NCBI GenBank assembly: GCA_001557035.1 | Contig: LSKJ01000238.1 | Span: forward strand, 1-23,933 | DNA: 23,933 nt | Source of the DNA: Rhodospirillaceae bacterium CCH5-H10 | GTDB taxonomy: Bacteria; Pseudomonadota; Alphaproteobacteria; Reyranellales; Reyranellaceae | Direction of reading: 5' to 3' | Part shown: positions 7,724 to 14,098 of the stretch, piece by piece | How positions within the stretch are numbered: position 1 is the stretch's first letter | Layout: every line of letters begins with the position of its first letter | Position numbers and translations under genes: made by a program | Notes under the pieces: model-generated | The model's input: only the letters and a program-made list of their open reading frames with translations | What the model was told of the DNA's origin: nothing | The model's database searches: none

Positions 7724-7839
7724 CTGCTTTGTACCACCGCCACCGCGCCCGCGCAGGCCATGTGGACGGGACGGCCGGAGAAACCTCTCGGCGGCGACCG
7801 CGGGTCGGAATTGATTCCCCTCAGCAGGGAAACCCGGAC

Positions 7840-8604
7840 CTAAGTGAACCTGTACTGCCTCTGGAAGAACGCAGAGTGCACGCCGCCCGCGGGCGGCCGT
7901 GCCGCGATGTGCTGCGTGACATGGGCGCCCCTGGACCCGTTGCCCGCCACCATGAGCATGACGTGATCGACGGGAATGGTGCCCAGGACATGCCTTTGCA
8001 GCAGCTCGTCGAAGATGGCCTCCGGCTCGCCTTCGGGAACGGAAATCCAGTAGCGCAGCGCGTTCAGCATGCTCTTCGTGCGAACGTCGTAGGCTTCGAC
8101 GTCGCCCGCAACGTAGTGCGTTCCGAGGGTGCCGATCCGGGCAATGCAAATGGGTTCGCCGGCGGCCGCGGAATCCTCGGCGCTGTGGTCGGTATGCAGC
8201 CCGTGTGGCTGAGGCACCGTGAAGTTGCCGAAAGCGTAGTGTCCCTTACGGTACCGCGCCGACGGGAAGAGGACTCCGATCATCCGGTCGACATCGTCGT
8301 TGTAAAGCCGCGCGTGGTCGGCCATCGGCTTTGCGGGACCGTTCGCCGGTCTTTCCGCGAGCCATCGATCATCGACATATTCCGTGGTGACGCTGTCGCA
8401 GCGTCGCGCCTGTCGGCCGATGTCGTCGGCCGCTTCCCTGGCAAACCGAGCGAGCGGGATGGGCAGGCGCGTCTGCGCGTCTCGATCGTTGAAATTCAGA
8501 TGCAGCCGTTCGATCACGGACCACTGGTCTCGGGAGAACCGGAGGGGCTCCAGGATCCCGAGAGTGGGCCCCAGGGCGGCCCACGCCTCTTGGAGCGCTT
8601 TCAT
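7840..8604 (-). CDS. Unknown 254-residue protein, possible Fe(II)/2OG-oxygenase fold
   Basis: I do not recognise a named family. The protein has no signal peptide or membrane segment. In the middle it shows HGLHTDHSAED, containing an HxD pair (His137, Asp139), and near the end RGAHVTQH (His228, His232) followed by HSAFFQRQYRF (His243 and late arginines). The order HxD, about 90 residues, His, then Arg resembles the metal-binding triad and co-substrate Arg of 2-oxoglutarate oxygenases. That is an inference from spacing; the fold is unproven. The gene begins 14 nt after the RTX gene stop on the same strand, so the two are probably co-transcribed, which suggests a job connected with the RTX protein or with the same stress or surface function. 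No strong ribosome-binding site precedes the ATG, so translational coupling is possible. Confidence 0.7.
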   Translation of the reverse strand: MKALQEAWAALGPTLGILEPLRFSRDQWSVIERLHLNFNDRDAQTRLPIPLARFAREAADDIGRQARRCDSVTTEYVDDRWLAERPANGPAKPMADHARLYNDDVDRMIGVLFPSARYRKGHYAFGNFTVPQPHGLHTDHSAEDSAAAGEPICIARIGTLGTHYVAGDVEAYDVRTKSMLNALRYWISVPEGEPEAIFDELLQRHVLGTIPVDHVMLMVAGNGSRGAHVTQHIAARPPAGGVHSAFFQRQYRFT

Positions 8605-8618
8605 GCCCGGGGTGACGG

Positions 8619-10088
8619 TCAGACGATCAGGAAATCGGAAGCGACGAGTACCGGCGCGCCCGTGAGCGTCGCGAACTGGGACGCACCGCCGGCCCCGGCT
8701 CCATTGCTGTCGAAGAACAACGCCCCGGTCGTCGGCCTATAGACAATTTGCGGGCCGGCGCCCGTGGCCGCTCCGATCGCGAACTGCGCAGGATCCAGCT
8801 CTCCGAGCGACAGGCCGATGAAATAGTTGGTCTGGTCGATCTCGATGACGTCGGAGCCGGAGACGAAGTCTGCAATCACGTCCCGATTGGTGTTGCCGCC
8901 GTATGGCGAATCGAAGACGAACGTGTCGTTGCCGGCGCCGCCGGCAAGCTGGTCGGTGTCGGCGCCGCCGTTCAAGCGGTCGGCACCGTCGCCGCCCTGG
9001 AGCGTGTCGCGGCCGCTGCCGGCGAGCAGGACATCGTCTCCATCACCGCCTCTCAGCGTGTCGTTGAAGCCGGACCCGAACAGCACGTCGTCGTTCACGG
9101 ATCCGGTGATGCTGATCCTCGACGTCAGACCGGCGTCGCGGACTTCGACCGAATTCTGGCCGCCGACCCCGGTAGTGAAATCAAGCGTGCCTCCGGCGTC
9201 GCGGAGGGAGATGGAGATGCGCGTGTCCGGGTCGGCCTGGCCGGCCGTGTACGCCGCAAAGGAGGCAAACTGCGCGACCGACCCGCTGACGAAGCCATAG
9301 TAGGTATCGAGCGTCTCGACATGGCTGATCACGAACTGACCCAGATCCGCGGAATAGACGGTGTCGTTGCCGTCCCCTCCATTCACTCTCCCCGTGCTCG
9401 TGCTGGAGCCGTCGAGCCTGATCGAATCGTTGCCGTTGCCGCCGTAGATGATGGCGCTGGCGCCGCTGGTCGTTATCGTATCGTTGCCATCCCGGCCATT
9501 GAGCAGGTCGTTGCCGGTGCCGCCGTTCAGCTCGTCATCGCCGACGCTGCCGAAAAGCTGATTGTCCAGGTCGTTGCCGCCGATCGTGCGCCCCGTCGAC
9601 CCATAGACCCACAAGGTCTCGACTTCCTGACCGGCGCCCAGCGTGAAGTTGACGGAACTGTAGATGACATCGGTGCCACCACCGGCAGCCTCCACGACCA
9701 GATCGCCGGTATCGTCGACATAGTAGAGGTCGTCGCCCGATCCACCGATCATCGTGTCGGGGCCAGCACCGCCCTTCAGCGTGTCGTTGCCACCTTCGCC
9801 TTCGAGCGTATCGTTGGCGACGCCACCGATGATCTCGTTGTCGAACTCGTTGCCTGTCAGTTCGAGGGCGATCGCTGCGAAGGCGCGCAGATACTCTATC
9901 TCCTCGCCTGCTCCCAACTGATAGCTGGCGCTGGTGTAGACCGTGTCGGTTCCACCGCCGGGCGCTTCCACGACCTGATCTTCCGCCTGGTCGACGAAGT
10001 AGATGTCGTTGCCGAGGCCTCCGATCAGCGTGTCGATGTCGGTGAAGCTCTTCAGCCGATCGTCGCCGTTCGTTCCTGTCTTGATCAT
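8619..10088 (-). CDS. RTX-type calcium-binding protein (hemolysin-type repeats), probable type I secretion substrate
   Basis: A 489-residue acidic, Gly/Asp/Asn-rich protein. It has no N-terminal signal peptide and begins almost directly with repeats (GTNGDD at 5-10). Nonapeptide GGxGxDxLx repeats appear at about 22-30, 86-125, 171-205, 215-245 and most regularly at 336-392 (for example LRGGDGDDVL, LQGGDGADRL, LAGGAGNDTF). These fold into calcium-binding parallel beta-rolls after export. Residues 22-205 contain a longer unit of about 92 residues repeated twice. The C-terminus (ADFVSGSDVIEID, then FATLTGAPVLVASDFLIV) looks like an uncleaved type I secretion signal. No protease, lipase or other enzyme domain is visible, so this may be a surface or matrix protein. 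No ABC exporter, membrane-fusion or TolC gene is in the window. Confidence 0.88.
   Translation of the reverse strand: MIKTGTNGDDRLKSFTDIDTLIGGLGNDIYFVDQAEDQVVEAPGGGTDTVYTSASYQLGAGEEIEYLRAFAAIALELTGNEFDNEIIGGVANDTLEGEGGNDTLKGGAGPDTMIGGSGDDLYYVDDTGDLVVEAAGGGTDVIYSSVNFTLGAGQEVETLWVYGSTGRTIGGNDLDNQLFGSVGDDELNGGTGNDLLNGRDGNDTITTSGASAIIYGGNGNDSIRLDGSSTSTGRVNGGDGNDTVYSADLGQFVISHVETLDTYYGFVSGSVAQFASFAAYTAGQADPDTRISISLRDAGGTLDFTTGVGGQNSVEVRDAGLTSRISITGSVNDDVLFGSGFNDTLRGGDGDDVLLAGSGRDTLQGGDGADRLNGGADTDQLAGGAGNDTFVFDSPYGGNTNRDVIADFVSGSDVIEIDQTNYFIGLSLGELDPAQFAIGAATGAGPQIVYRPTTGALFFDSNGAGAGGASQFATLTGAPVLVASDFLIV
9474..10025 (-). repeat. Two-copy repeat of about 92 codons inside the RTX gene
   Basis: Protein residues about 22-113 and 114-205 repeat the same order of motifs: GNDIYFVD then GDDLYYVDD, VVEAPGGGTDTVY then VVEAAGGGTDVIY, YQLGAGEEIEYL then FTLGAGQEVETL, and LTGNEFDN then IGGNDLDN. 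The copies have diverged, so this is an old intragenic duplication. Confidence 0.7.
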
Positions 10089-10094
10089 GCGAAA

Positions 10095-10122
10095 AGACTA
10101 TCACGATTCAGCGGGGTGTGAC
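10095..10122 (-). promoter_or_regulatory. Possible extended -10 promoter giving a leaderless RTX mRNA
   Basis: On the minus strand, TAGTCT (10095-10100) is preceded by TGA, forming an extended -10 (TGnTAnnnT). GTCACA (10117-10122) lies 16 nt further upstream as a 4/6 match to the -35 consensus. The -10 ends 7 nt before the A of the RTX ATG (10088), where transcription would be expected to start. No Shine-Dalgarno is present before that ATG. Confidence 0.35.
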
Positions 10123-10132
10123 CGCCCTCACG

Positions 10133-10162
10133 AAAAAGAGAGGGCCATATAGGCCCTCTCTT
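10133..10162 (-). terminator. Intrinsic terminator after the 331-residue membrane protein gene
   Basis: A perfect 11-bp stem (AAGAGAGGGCC at 10136-10146, paired with 10152-10162) with a 5-nt loop (10147-10151). On the minus strand it is followed by a T-run. It lies 18 nt past the stop of the gene ending at 10181 and just before the RTX promoter region, so it separates two same-strand units. The plus-strand flank has no T-run. Confidence 0.88.
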
Positions 10163-10180
10163 CCTTCTAGTCGGCTTTGA

Positions 10181-11176
10181 CTACCAGAAGCGCGTCGAGC
10201 CGAGAAACGAAACCGCCGTCCTCTCGTCGCGATGCCGGGCGCCGAGGGAGGCGCCGGCGCAGGCCGCCGCACAACCGATCGCCAGGGTCGCCGCCGCCAG
10301 GAAAGCGGCGATGATCGCGGCCTTGCGGGCGGCGTCCGCGGCATCCCGGGCCTTCTGCTCGGCAGCCTTGAGGTCAGCATAGGTCTCGTCGACCCGCTTC
10401 TCGGCCTCCGCCTGCGGCAGGCCCGTCTGCTCGGACACGATCCGCGCCAGATAGGTGCGGTCGCGGGCGTCGAGCTGCGGGTTCGAAAGCCCGGCCGCGA
10501 AGACGCGGGCAATCGGCGCCTCGAGATCGGCGCGCGAACGCGTCGCGACCGGGTTCGCGCGGACGGGAGCAGCGGCAGCCGTGGCATCCGTGCCAGCCGA
10601 GGCGGGAGCCGGGGCGGCAGGAGCCGGAGCGCCGGCGGGCGCCGGCGCCAGAAGCCGGTCGATCGCGTAGTCGGTCGGGCGAAGCGAAAGCTGGCCCAGG
10701 GCCGGATTGGACGCAGCACCGGCCGTCCCAGCGGCAGCGATGGCCGTCGTCGCCTTGCCGGCAGCCGATACGACCGCGCCGACCCCGGACGCGGCAAGCG
10801 CCGCGCCCAGCAGCACGCCCAGAGACCAGACGCCAAAACCGTGCGCACCATCGCGGAAATGCATCTCCACCTCGTCGGTGGTCCGCCACGGCGTCCGCAT
10901 CCGGCCCGCGATGTAACCGCCGGCCGCGAAGCTCGCGACCATGACGAGGGCGAGATAGACCGCAGCCGCGATGGCCGCGCCCTTCGCCGAGATGCCCGCG
11001 TACTGGTAAGGCGAAACGACGCTCAGCCCGAGTGCGGAACCGAAGGCCAGGAGGACGATGGACATCGCCGCGGCACCCAGGGCACCGAGAATGACCGGTC
11101 CCCAATCAAGGTAGCGAAGGGGGGCGTTATCGACAGGAATTGCTGCGGGAACCGCAGTTGTGGTGGCGATGGCCAT
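10181..11176 (-). CDS. Membrane protein with Ala/Pro linker, unknown function (PhnA-like protein of alphaproteobacteria?)
   Basis: A 331-residue integral membrane protein. Three hydrophobic segments lie in the N-terminal half (about 25-52, 65-92 and 114-140), with the conserved-looking loop MHFRDGAHGFGVWSLG (105-120) entering the third. An Ala/Pro-rich linker follows (178-206), then a charged, probably helical region (215-285) and a last hydrophobic segment (286-312). The frame is open to 11428, but the ATG at 11176 is chosen because AGGAG (11185-11189) lies 8 nt before it and because the 24-residue ORF occupies the upstream DNA. I recall similar proteins in rhizobial genomes carrying the loose name PhnA-like; that name does not show a phosphonate function. 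A terminator follows the gene. Confidence 0.8.
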   Translation of the reverse strand: MAIATTTAVPAAIPVDNAPLRYLDWGPVILGALGAAAMSIVLLAFGSALGLSVVSPYQYAGISAKGAAIAAAVYLALVMVASFAAGGYIAGRMRTPWRTTDEVEMHFRDGAHGFGVWSLGVLLGAALAASGVGAVVSAAGKATTAIAAAGTAGAASNPALGQLSLRPTDYAIDRLLAPAPAGAPAPAAPAPASAGTDATAAAAPVRANPVATRSRADLEAPIARVFAAGLSNPQLDARDRTYLARIVSEQTGLPQAEAEKRVDETYADLKAAEQKARDAADAARKAAIIAAFLAAATLAIGCAAACAGASLGARHRDERTAVSFLGSTRFW

Positions 11177-11187
11177 GAGCCTTGCTC

Positions 11188-11262
11188 CTACCGAAGTCCG
11201 AGAAAGGACAGGACGAACATGACCACGACGACCAGACCGACCAGGTAGATGATGCCATTCAT
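11188..11262 (-). CDS. 24-residue single-helix membrane microprotein
   Basis: ATG at 11260-11262, stop TAG at 11188-11190. The product MNGIIYLVGLVVVVMFVLSF plus LGLR is one hydrophobic helix with a basic C-terminus. AGGAG (11270-11274) lies 7 nt before the ATG, an excellent ribosome-binding site. The TAG overlaps the AGGAG of the next gene (TAGGAG), so translation of the two is probably coupled. Small one-helix proteins often act as partners of a larger membrane protein; the 331-residue neighbour is the obvious candidate. The function is unknown. The good ribosome-binding site, coding-like third positions and tight coupling argue that this is a real gene despite its size. Confidence 0.75.
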   Translation of the reverse strand: MNGIIYLVGLVVVVMFVLSFLGLR

Positions 11263-11273
11263 GAAATATCTCC

Positions 11274-11399
11274 TCAGTTGAGGAGCGGAACGCCCATCCC
11301 GTGCGCGAGTTCCACAAGTACACCACGCCATTTGCGATCATGCGCAAAAGGGTCGGTCGAAGAGCTTCTCGCGGGCCGGGCGCCACTCCGGCTGACCAT
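11274..11399 (-). CDS. Possible 41-residue ORF ahead of the microprotein gene
   Basis: ATG at 11397-11399, stop TGA at 11274-11276, 41 residues, ending RGVLVELAHGMGVPLLN. The TGA runs into the AGGAG of the 24-residue gene (TGAGGAG), the same kind of coupling as at the next junction. The last 22 codons look coding, while the first half is a low-complexity Ser/Arg/Ala run and the ribosome-binding site is poor. It could be a real small gene, a remnant of a longer one, or the leader of this unit. From here to the treY stop at 11546 I see no other gene; CGGATATCCG (11442-11451) is a 10-bp palindrome of unknown meaning. Confidence 0.3.
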   Translation of the reverse strand: MVSRSGARPARSSSTDPFAHDRKWRGVLVELAHGMGVPLLN

Positions 11400-11545
11400 G
11401 TTTGGCTACCTACGCACCGTGAGGTCATGGTCGCTGCTATACGGATATCCGCTTGTGGGCGTGCCCCCGCTCAAGGTGGCCCTCCCCGGCTCCCGTGCGT
11501 CGAGCTGCGTGTCTGCATTCCACGCCGCCGCGAGTGACAACGCCC

Positions 11546-14098
11546 TTACACGCGCCCCAGATCGCCCGCCAGTGGCGTTATCAACAGCGCGACCGGCGCG
11601 AGCTCGAACAACCGTTCGAGGGGCAATCGTCCGGATGGAACGTCCATTGTGCGGCCGCTCAAAGCATTGTGCAGTTGCTCACGGGGCATCCCCTGCGGCA
11701 GACGGATACTCGTCTCTCGCCAGGCGTCCGCCCTGAAAGCCAAGGTTCGTTCCTCCAGCTTCGAGGACGCCGCGAGTCGGGGAGCCACGACGAGAAGCCA
11801 ATCGCCCTCGGCCTGCCGCGCGAAGGCGACGATCGATTCGCTCGCGGGACCCTGTACTGAAACCGGGAGATAGGTGCCCTCAGCGAACAGGTGCGGCGCA
11901 CTCTTTCGTACGCCAAGCGTGCGCCGGACGAGCGCCTGCTTGATGCGACCGTCGCGCCACGACGGCCCCAGTTCGGGCAGCGAGCGATCGTCCATCTTCG
12001 CGCGCGCAGCAAAATCGACGGGGCGGCGATTGTCGGGATCGACCAGACTGAGATCCCAGAGATCCGTCCCCTGGTAGAGGTCGGGTACTCCCGGAACGGT
12101 CAGCTTCAGGAGGCATTGCGCCAGGCCGTTCACGGCGCCAGCCGGCGCGATGCGACGGACGAAGGCGAGCAGCTCATCGAGCACCTCCGGCAGGGCGGCG
12201 TCGGCCACGAGGCGCATGGTGAACGACTGCGCCACCGACTCGTAGGCCTCGTCCACGCAAGCCCAGTCGCTTTCGAGCTTGGCTTCGCGAAGCGCCTTCT
12301 GCTGCCAGCCGCACAGGCGCTCGGCGAAGGCCCGGCGCCCCTGCCCGTCATCGCGTTCCAGGTCGAGCGGCCAGGCGCCCACAACCATCTGCATGAGCAT
12401 CGCGATGTCGCCTGCTGTCGGCGCGAGCCGATCACCGGCCTGTCGACGCAGAGGCGACGATGCCTCGATCGCGCGAGTCTGAAACGTCGTCCAATCGGGC
12501 GCGAACTCGCTCAACACAGCCAGGCGTGCCCGCAGATCCTCGCCACGCTTGTGATCGTGCGTGGCGGTGGCAAGCATCGTGTGCGGATAGTCGGCGTGGC
12601 GCCTCTGCATGCGAGCATGGAATGCGTCGACATCGATCGAGAAGGTCTCGACATCGAAACCGACATCGTTGCGCGAGAGCAGGCGGCCGTAGCGATAGAA
12701 GCCAGTATCCTCCACCGACTTGGCGGCGACGGGCGCACTCAACTGCTGGAACCGCGCCATGGCGCGCGACCACGATCCCGATGACGGCTGCGGCGCCAGC
12801 ATCGCTTCGAGCACTGGTTCGACCGCCCACCGGTCGGTGGCGAGGCATGTTTTCGACACATGCGCGGCGACCTCGCGCAGGATCAGCGCATCGTGTTCGG
12901 AGAGAACGTGGCCCGCGCCGTAGGTGCGATAGACCGGCACATGGGCCAGGAACTCGGCCAGCAGCCGACGCAGGGTGGGTCGCGGCACGCGATCGCCCAG
13001 GATCGCTTGCCAGGCCCGAGCGCAGGCTTCGAGTTGAGCCGAGAAGCTGCGCGCCACGATCTCGCGCCGCGCCGCCAGCTCCTCCGGCGCGAACGTCGCC
13101 GGACGGCCACTGAGTTGGGACCAGGCCCTCGCCAGCACCGGCTCGCCGCGCGGATCGTGCTGCAGTGCGCTTACCTCATCCATGAAGTCGTAGCCGGTCG
13201 TGCCGTCGCAGCCCCAGTCCTTCGGCAGGGTCTCGCCCTTCAGCAGGATCTTCTCGACGACCAGCCATGCCCTCGACCGTCCGTGCCGTTCCCCCAACGC
13301 ATCGAGGCGTGCGCGCAGGTCGCGGCAGTAGGTGGCGGGATCGGTCAACCCGTCGACATGATCGATGCGCAAGCCGTCGACCACGCCTTCGGCGTAGAGG
13401 CGCAGAGGCAGCGCATGGACGGACTCAAACGCCTCCGGCTTTTCCATGCGCAGGCAGACCAGCTCGTTGATGTCGAAGAAGCGGCGCCAGTTGATGCGGT
13501 CGCCCGCCACCCGCCACGAGGCGAGACGATAGTGCTGGCGCGCCAGGAGGTTTGGGAGATCGCCGCGTCCCTCGATACTGCCGTCGCACAAGGGAAACGC
13601 ATTCTCGAAGTATTCGAGCTGCGGCCGACCCTCGTCATCTTTCCCGATCCTGATCTCACCGGCTTCGATGACCTCCGCCAGCGGCCGGCCCAGCACCGGC
13701 AACAGCACCTTGGCGGGAGTCTGGTCTCCTGCCTCCCAGTCGATGTCGAACCAGTCGGCATGCCGGCTGGCGCGGCCCCGACGCAACACGTCGGCCCACC
13801 AGGGATTGCGCATATCCGCCGCCATGTGATTGGGCACGATATCCAAGATCAGCCCCAGTCCGAGAGCGCGCAGAGCGGAGGCAAACGAACGAAGCCCCTC
13901 CTCGCCGCCCAGTTCCGGATTCACCCGACCCGGATCGACGACGTCGTAGCCATGCATCGAGCCCGGTCGTGCGACGGCAATGGGCGATGCGTAGACGTGG
14001 CTGACGCCCAGCGCGGCGAACCATTCCACATGCCGCATGGCGTCAGCGAAGGTGAAGCCGCGATGGAACTGAAGACGAAGCGTGGCCCGCGGGATCAT
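11546..14098 (-). CDS. treY: Malto-oligosyltrehalose synthase
   Basis: An 850-residue GH13 enzyme that isomerises the reducing-end alpha-1,4 bond of maltodextrins to alpha,alpha-1,1, making maltooligosyltrehalose in the cytosol. Marks: N-terminal TLRLQFHRGFTFADA, YASPI and GSMHGYDVVDP (46-56), LGLILDIVPNHMA (80-92), the nucleophile region DGLRIDHVDGL with Asp246, the acid VVEKIL with Glu282, CDGTTGYDFM (297-306), the TreY-specific AKSVEDTGFYRY (459-470), and ATHDHKRGEDLRAR (512-525) with Asp515. The family more often has THDTKRSED there, so His and Gly are small variations. The C-terminal LTVPGVPDLYQGTDLWDLSL is typical. It overlaps malQ by 4 bp and is the last gene of the operon. It works with TreZ, which releases trehalose from its product. 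Confidence 0.96.
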   Translation of the reverse strand: MIPRATLRLQFHRGFTFADAMRHVEWFAALGVSHVYASPIAVARPGSMHGYDVVDPGRVNPELGGEEGLRSFASALRALGLGLILDIVPNHMAADMRNPWWADVLRRGRASRHADWFDIDWEAGDQTPAKVLLPVLGRPLAEVIEAGEIRIGKDDEGRPQLEYFENAFPLCDGSIEGRGDLPNLLARQHYRLASWRVAGDRINWRRFFDINELVCLRMEKPEAFESVHALPLRLYAEGVVDGLRIDHVDGLTDPATYCRDLRARLDALGERHGRSRAWLVVEKILLKGETLPKDWGCDGTTGYDFMDEVSALQHDPRGEPVLARAWSQLSGRPATFAPEELAARREIVARSFSAQLEACARAWQAILGDRVPRPTLRRLLAEFLAHVPVYRTYGAGHVLSEHDALILREVAAHVSKTCLATDRWAVEPVLEAMLAPQPSSGSWSRAMARFQQLSAPVAAKSVEDTGFYRYGRLLSRNDVGFDVETFSIDVDAFHARMQRRHADYPHTMLATATHDHKRGEDLRARLAVLSEFAPDWTTFQTRAIEASSPLRRQAGDRLAPTAGDIAMLMQMVVGAWPLDLERDDGQGRRAFAERLCGWQQKALREAKLESDWACVDEAYESVAQSFTMRLVADAALPEVLDELLAFVRRIAPAGAVNGLAQCLLKLTVPGVPDLYQGTDLWDLSLVDPDNRRPVDFAARAKMDDRSLPELGPSWRDGRIKQALVRRTLGVRKSAPHLFAEGTYLPVSVQGPASESIVAFARQAEGDWLLVVAPRLAASSKLEERTLAFRADAWRETSIRLPQGMPREQLHNALSGRTMDVPSGRLPLERLFELAPVALLITPLAGDLGRV

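Noticed and set aside
7810..7835. Possible hairpin (TTCCCCTCAGCAGGGAA) after the 254-residue protein gene
   Set aside because: The stem is only about five base pairs and no T-run follows on either strand, so it is not called a terminator.
5435..8149. Minus-strand open frame of 904 codons in another frame
   Set aside because: It overlaps the same well-supported genes on the same strand in a shifted frame, and its translation is Arg/Gly-rich without motifs.
8748..10121. Plus-strand open frame of 457 codons opposite the RTX gene
   Set aside because: It mirrors the repetitive RTX codons and shows Val/Ala/Asp repeats only as the complement of Gly-Asp repeats; no start signal or family match.
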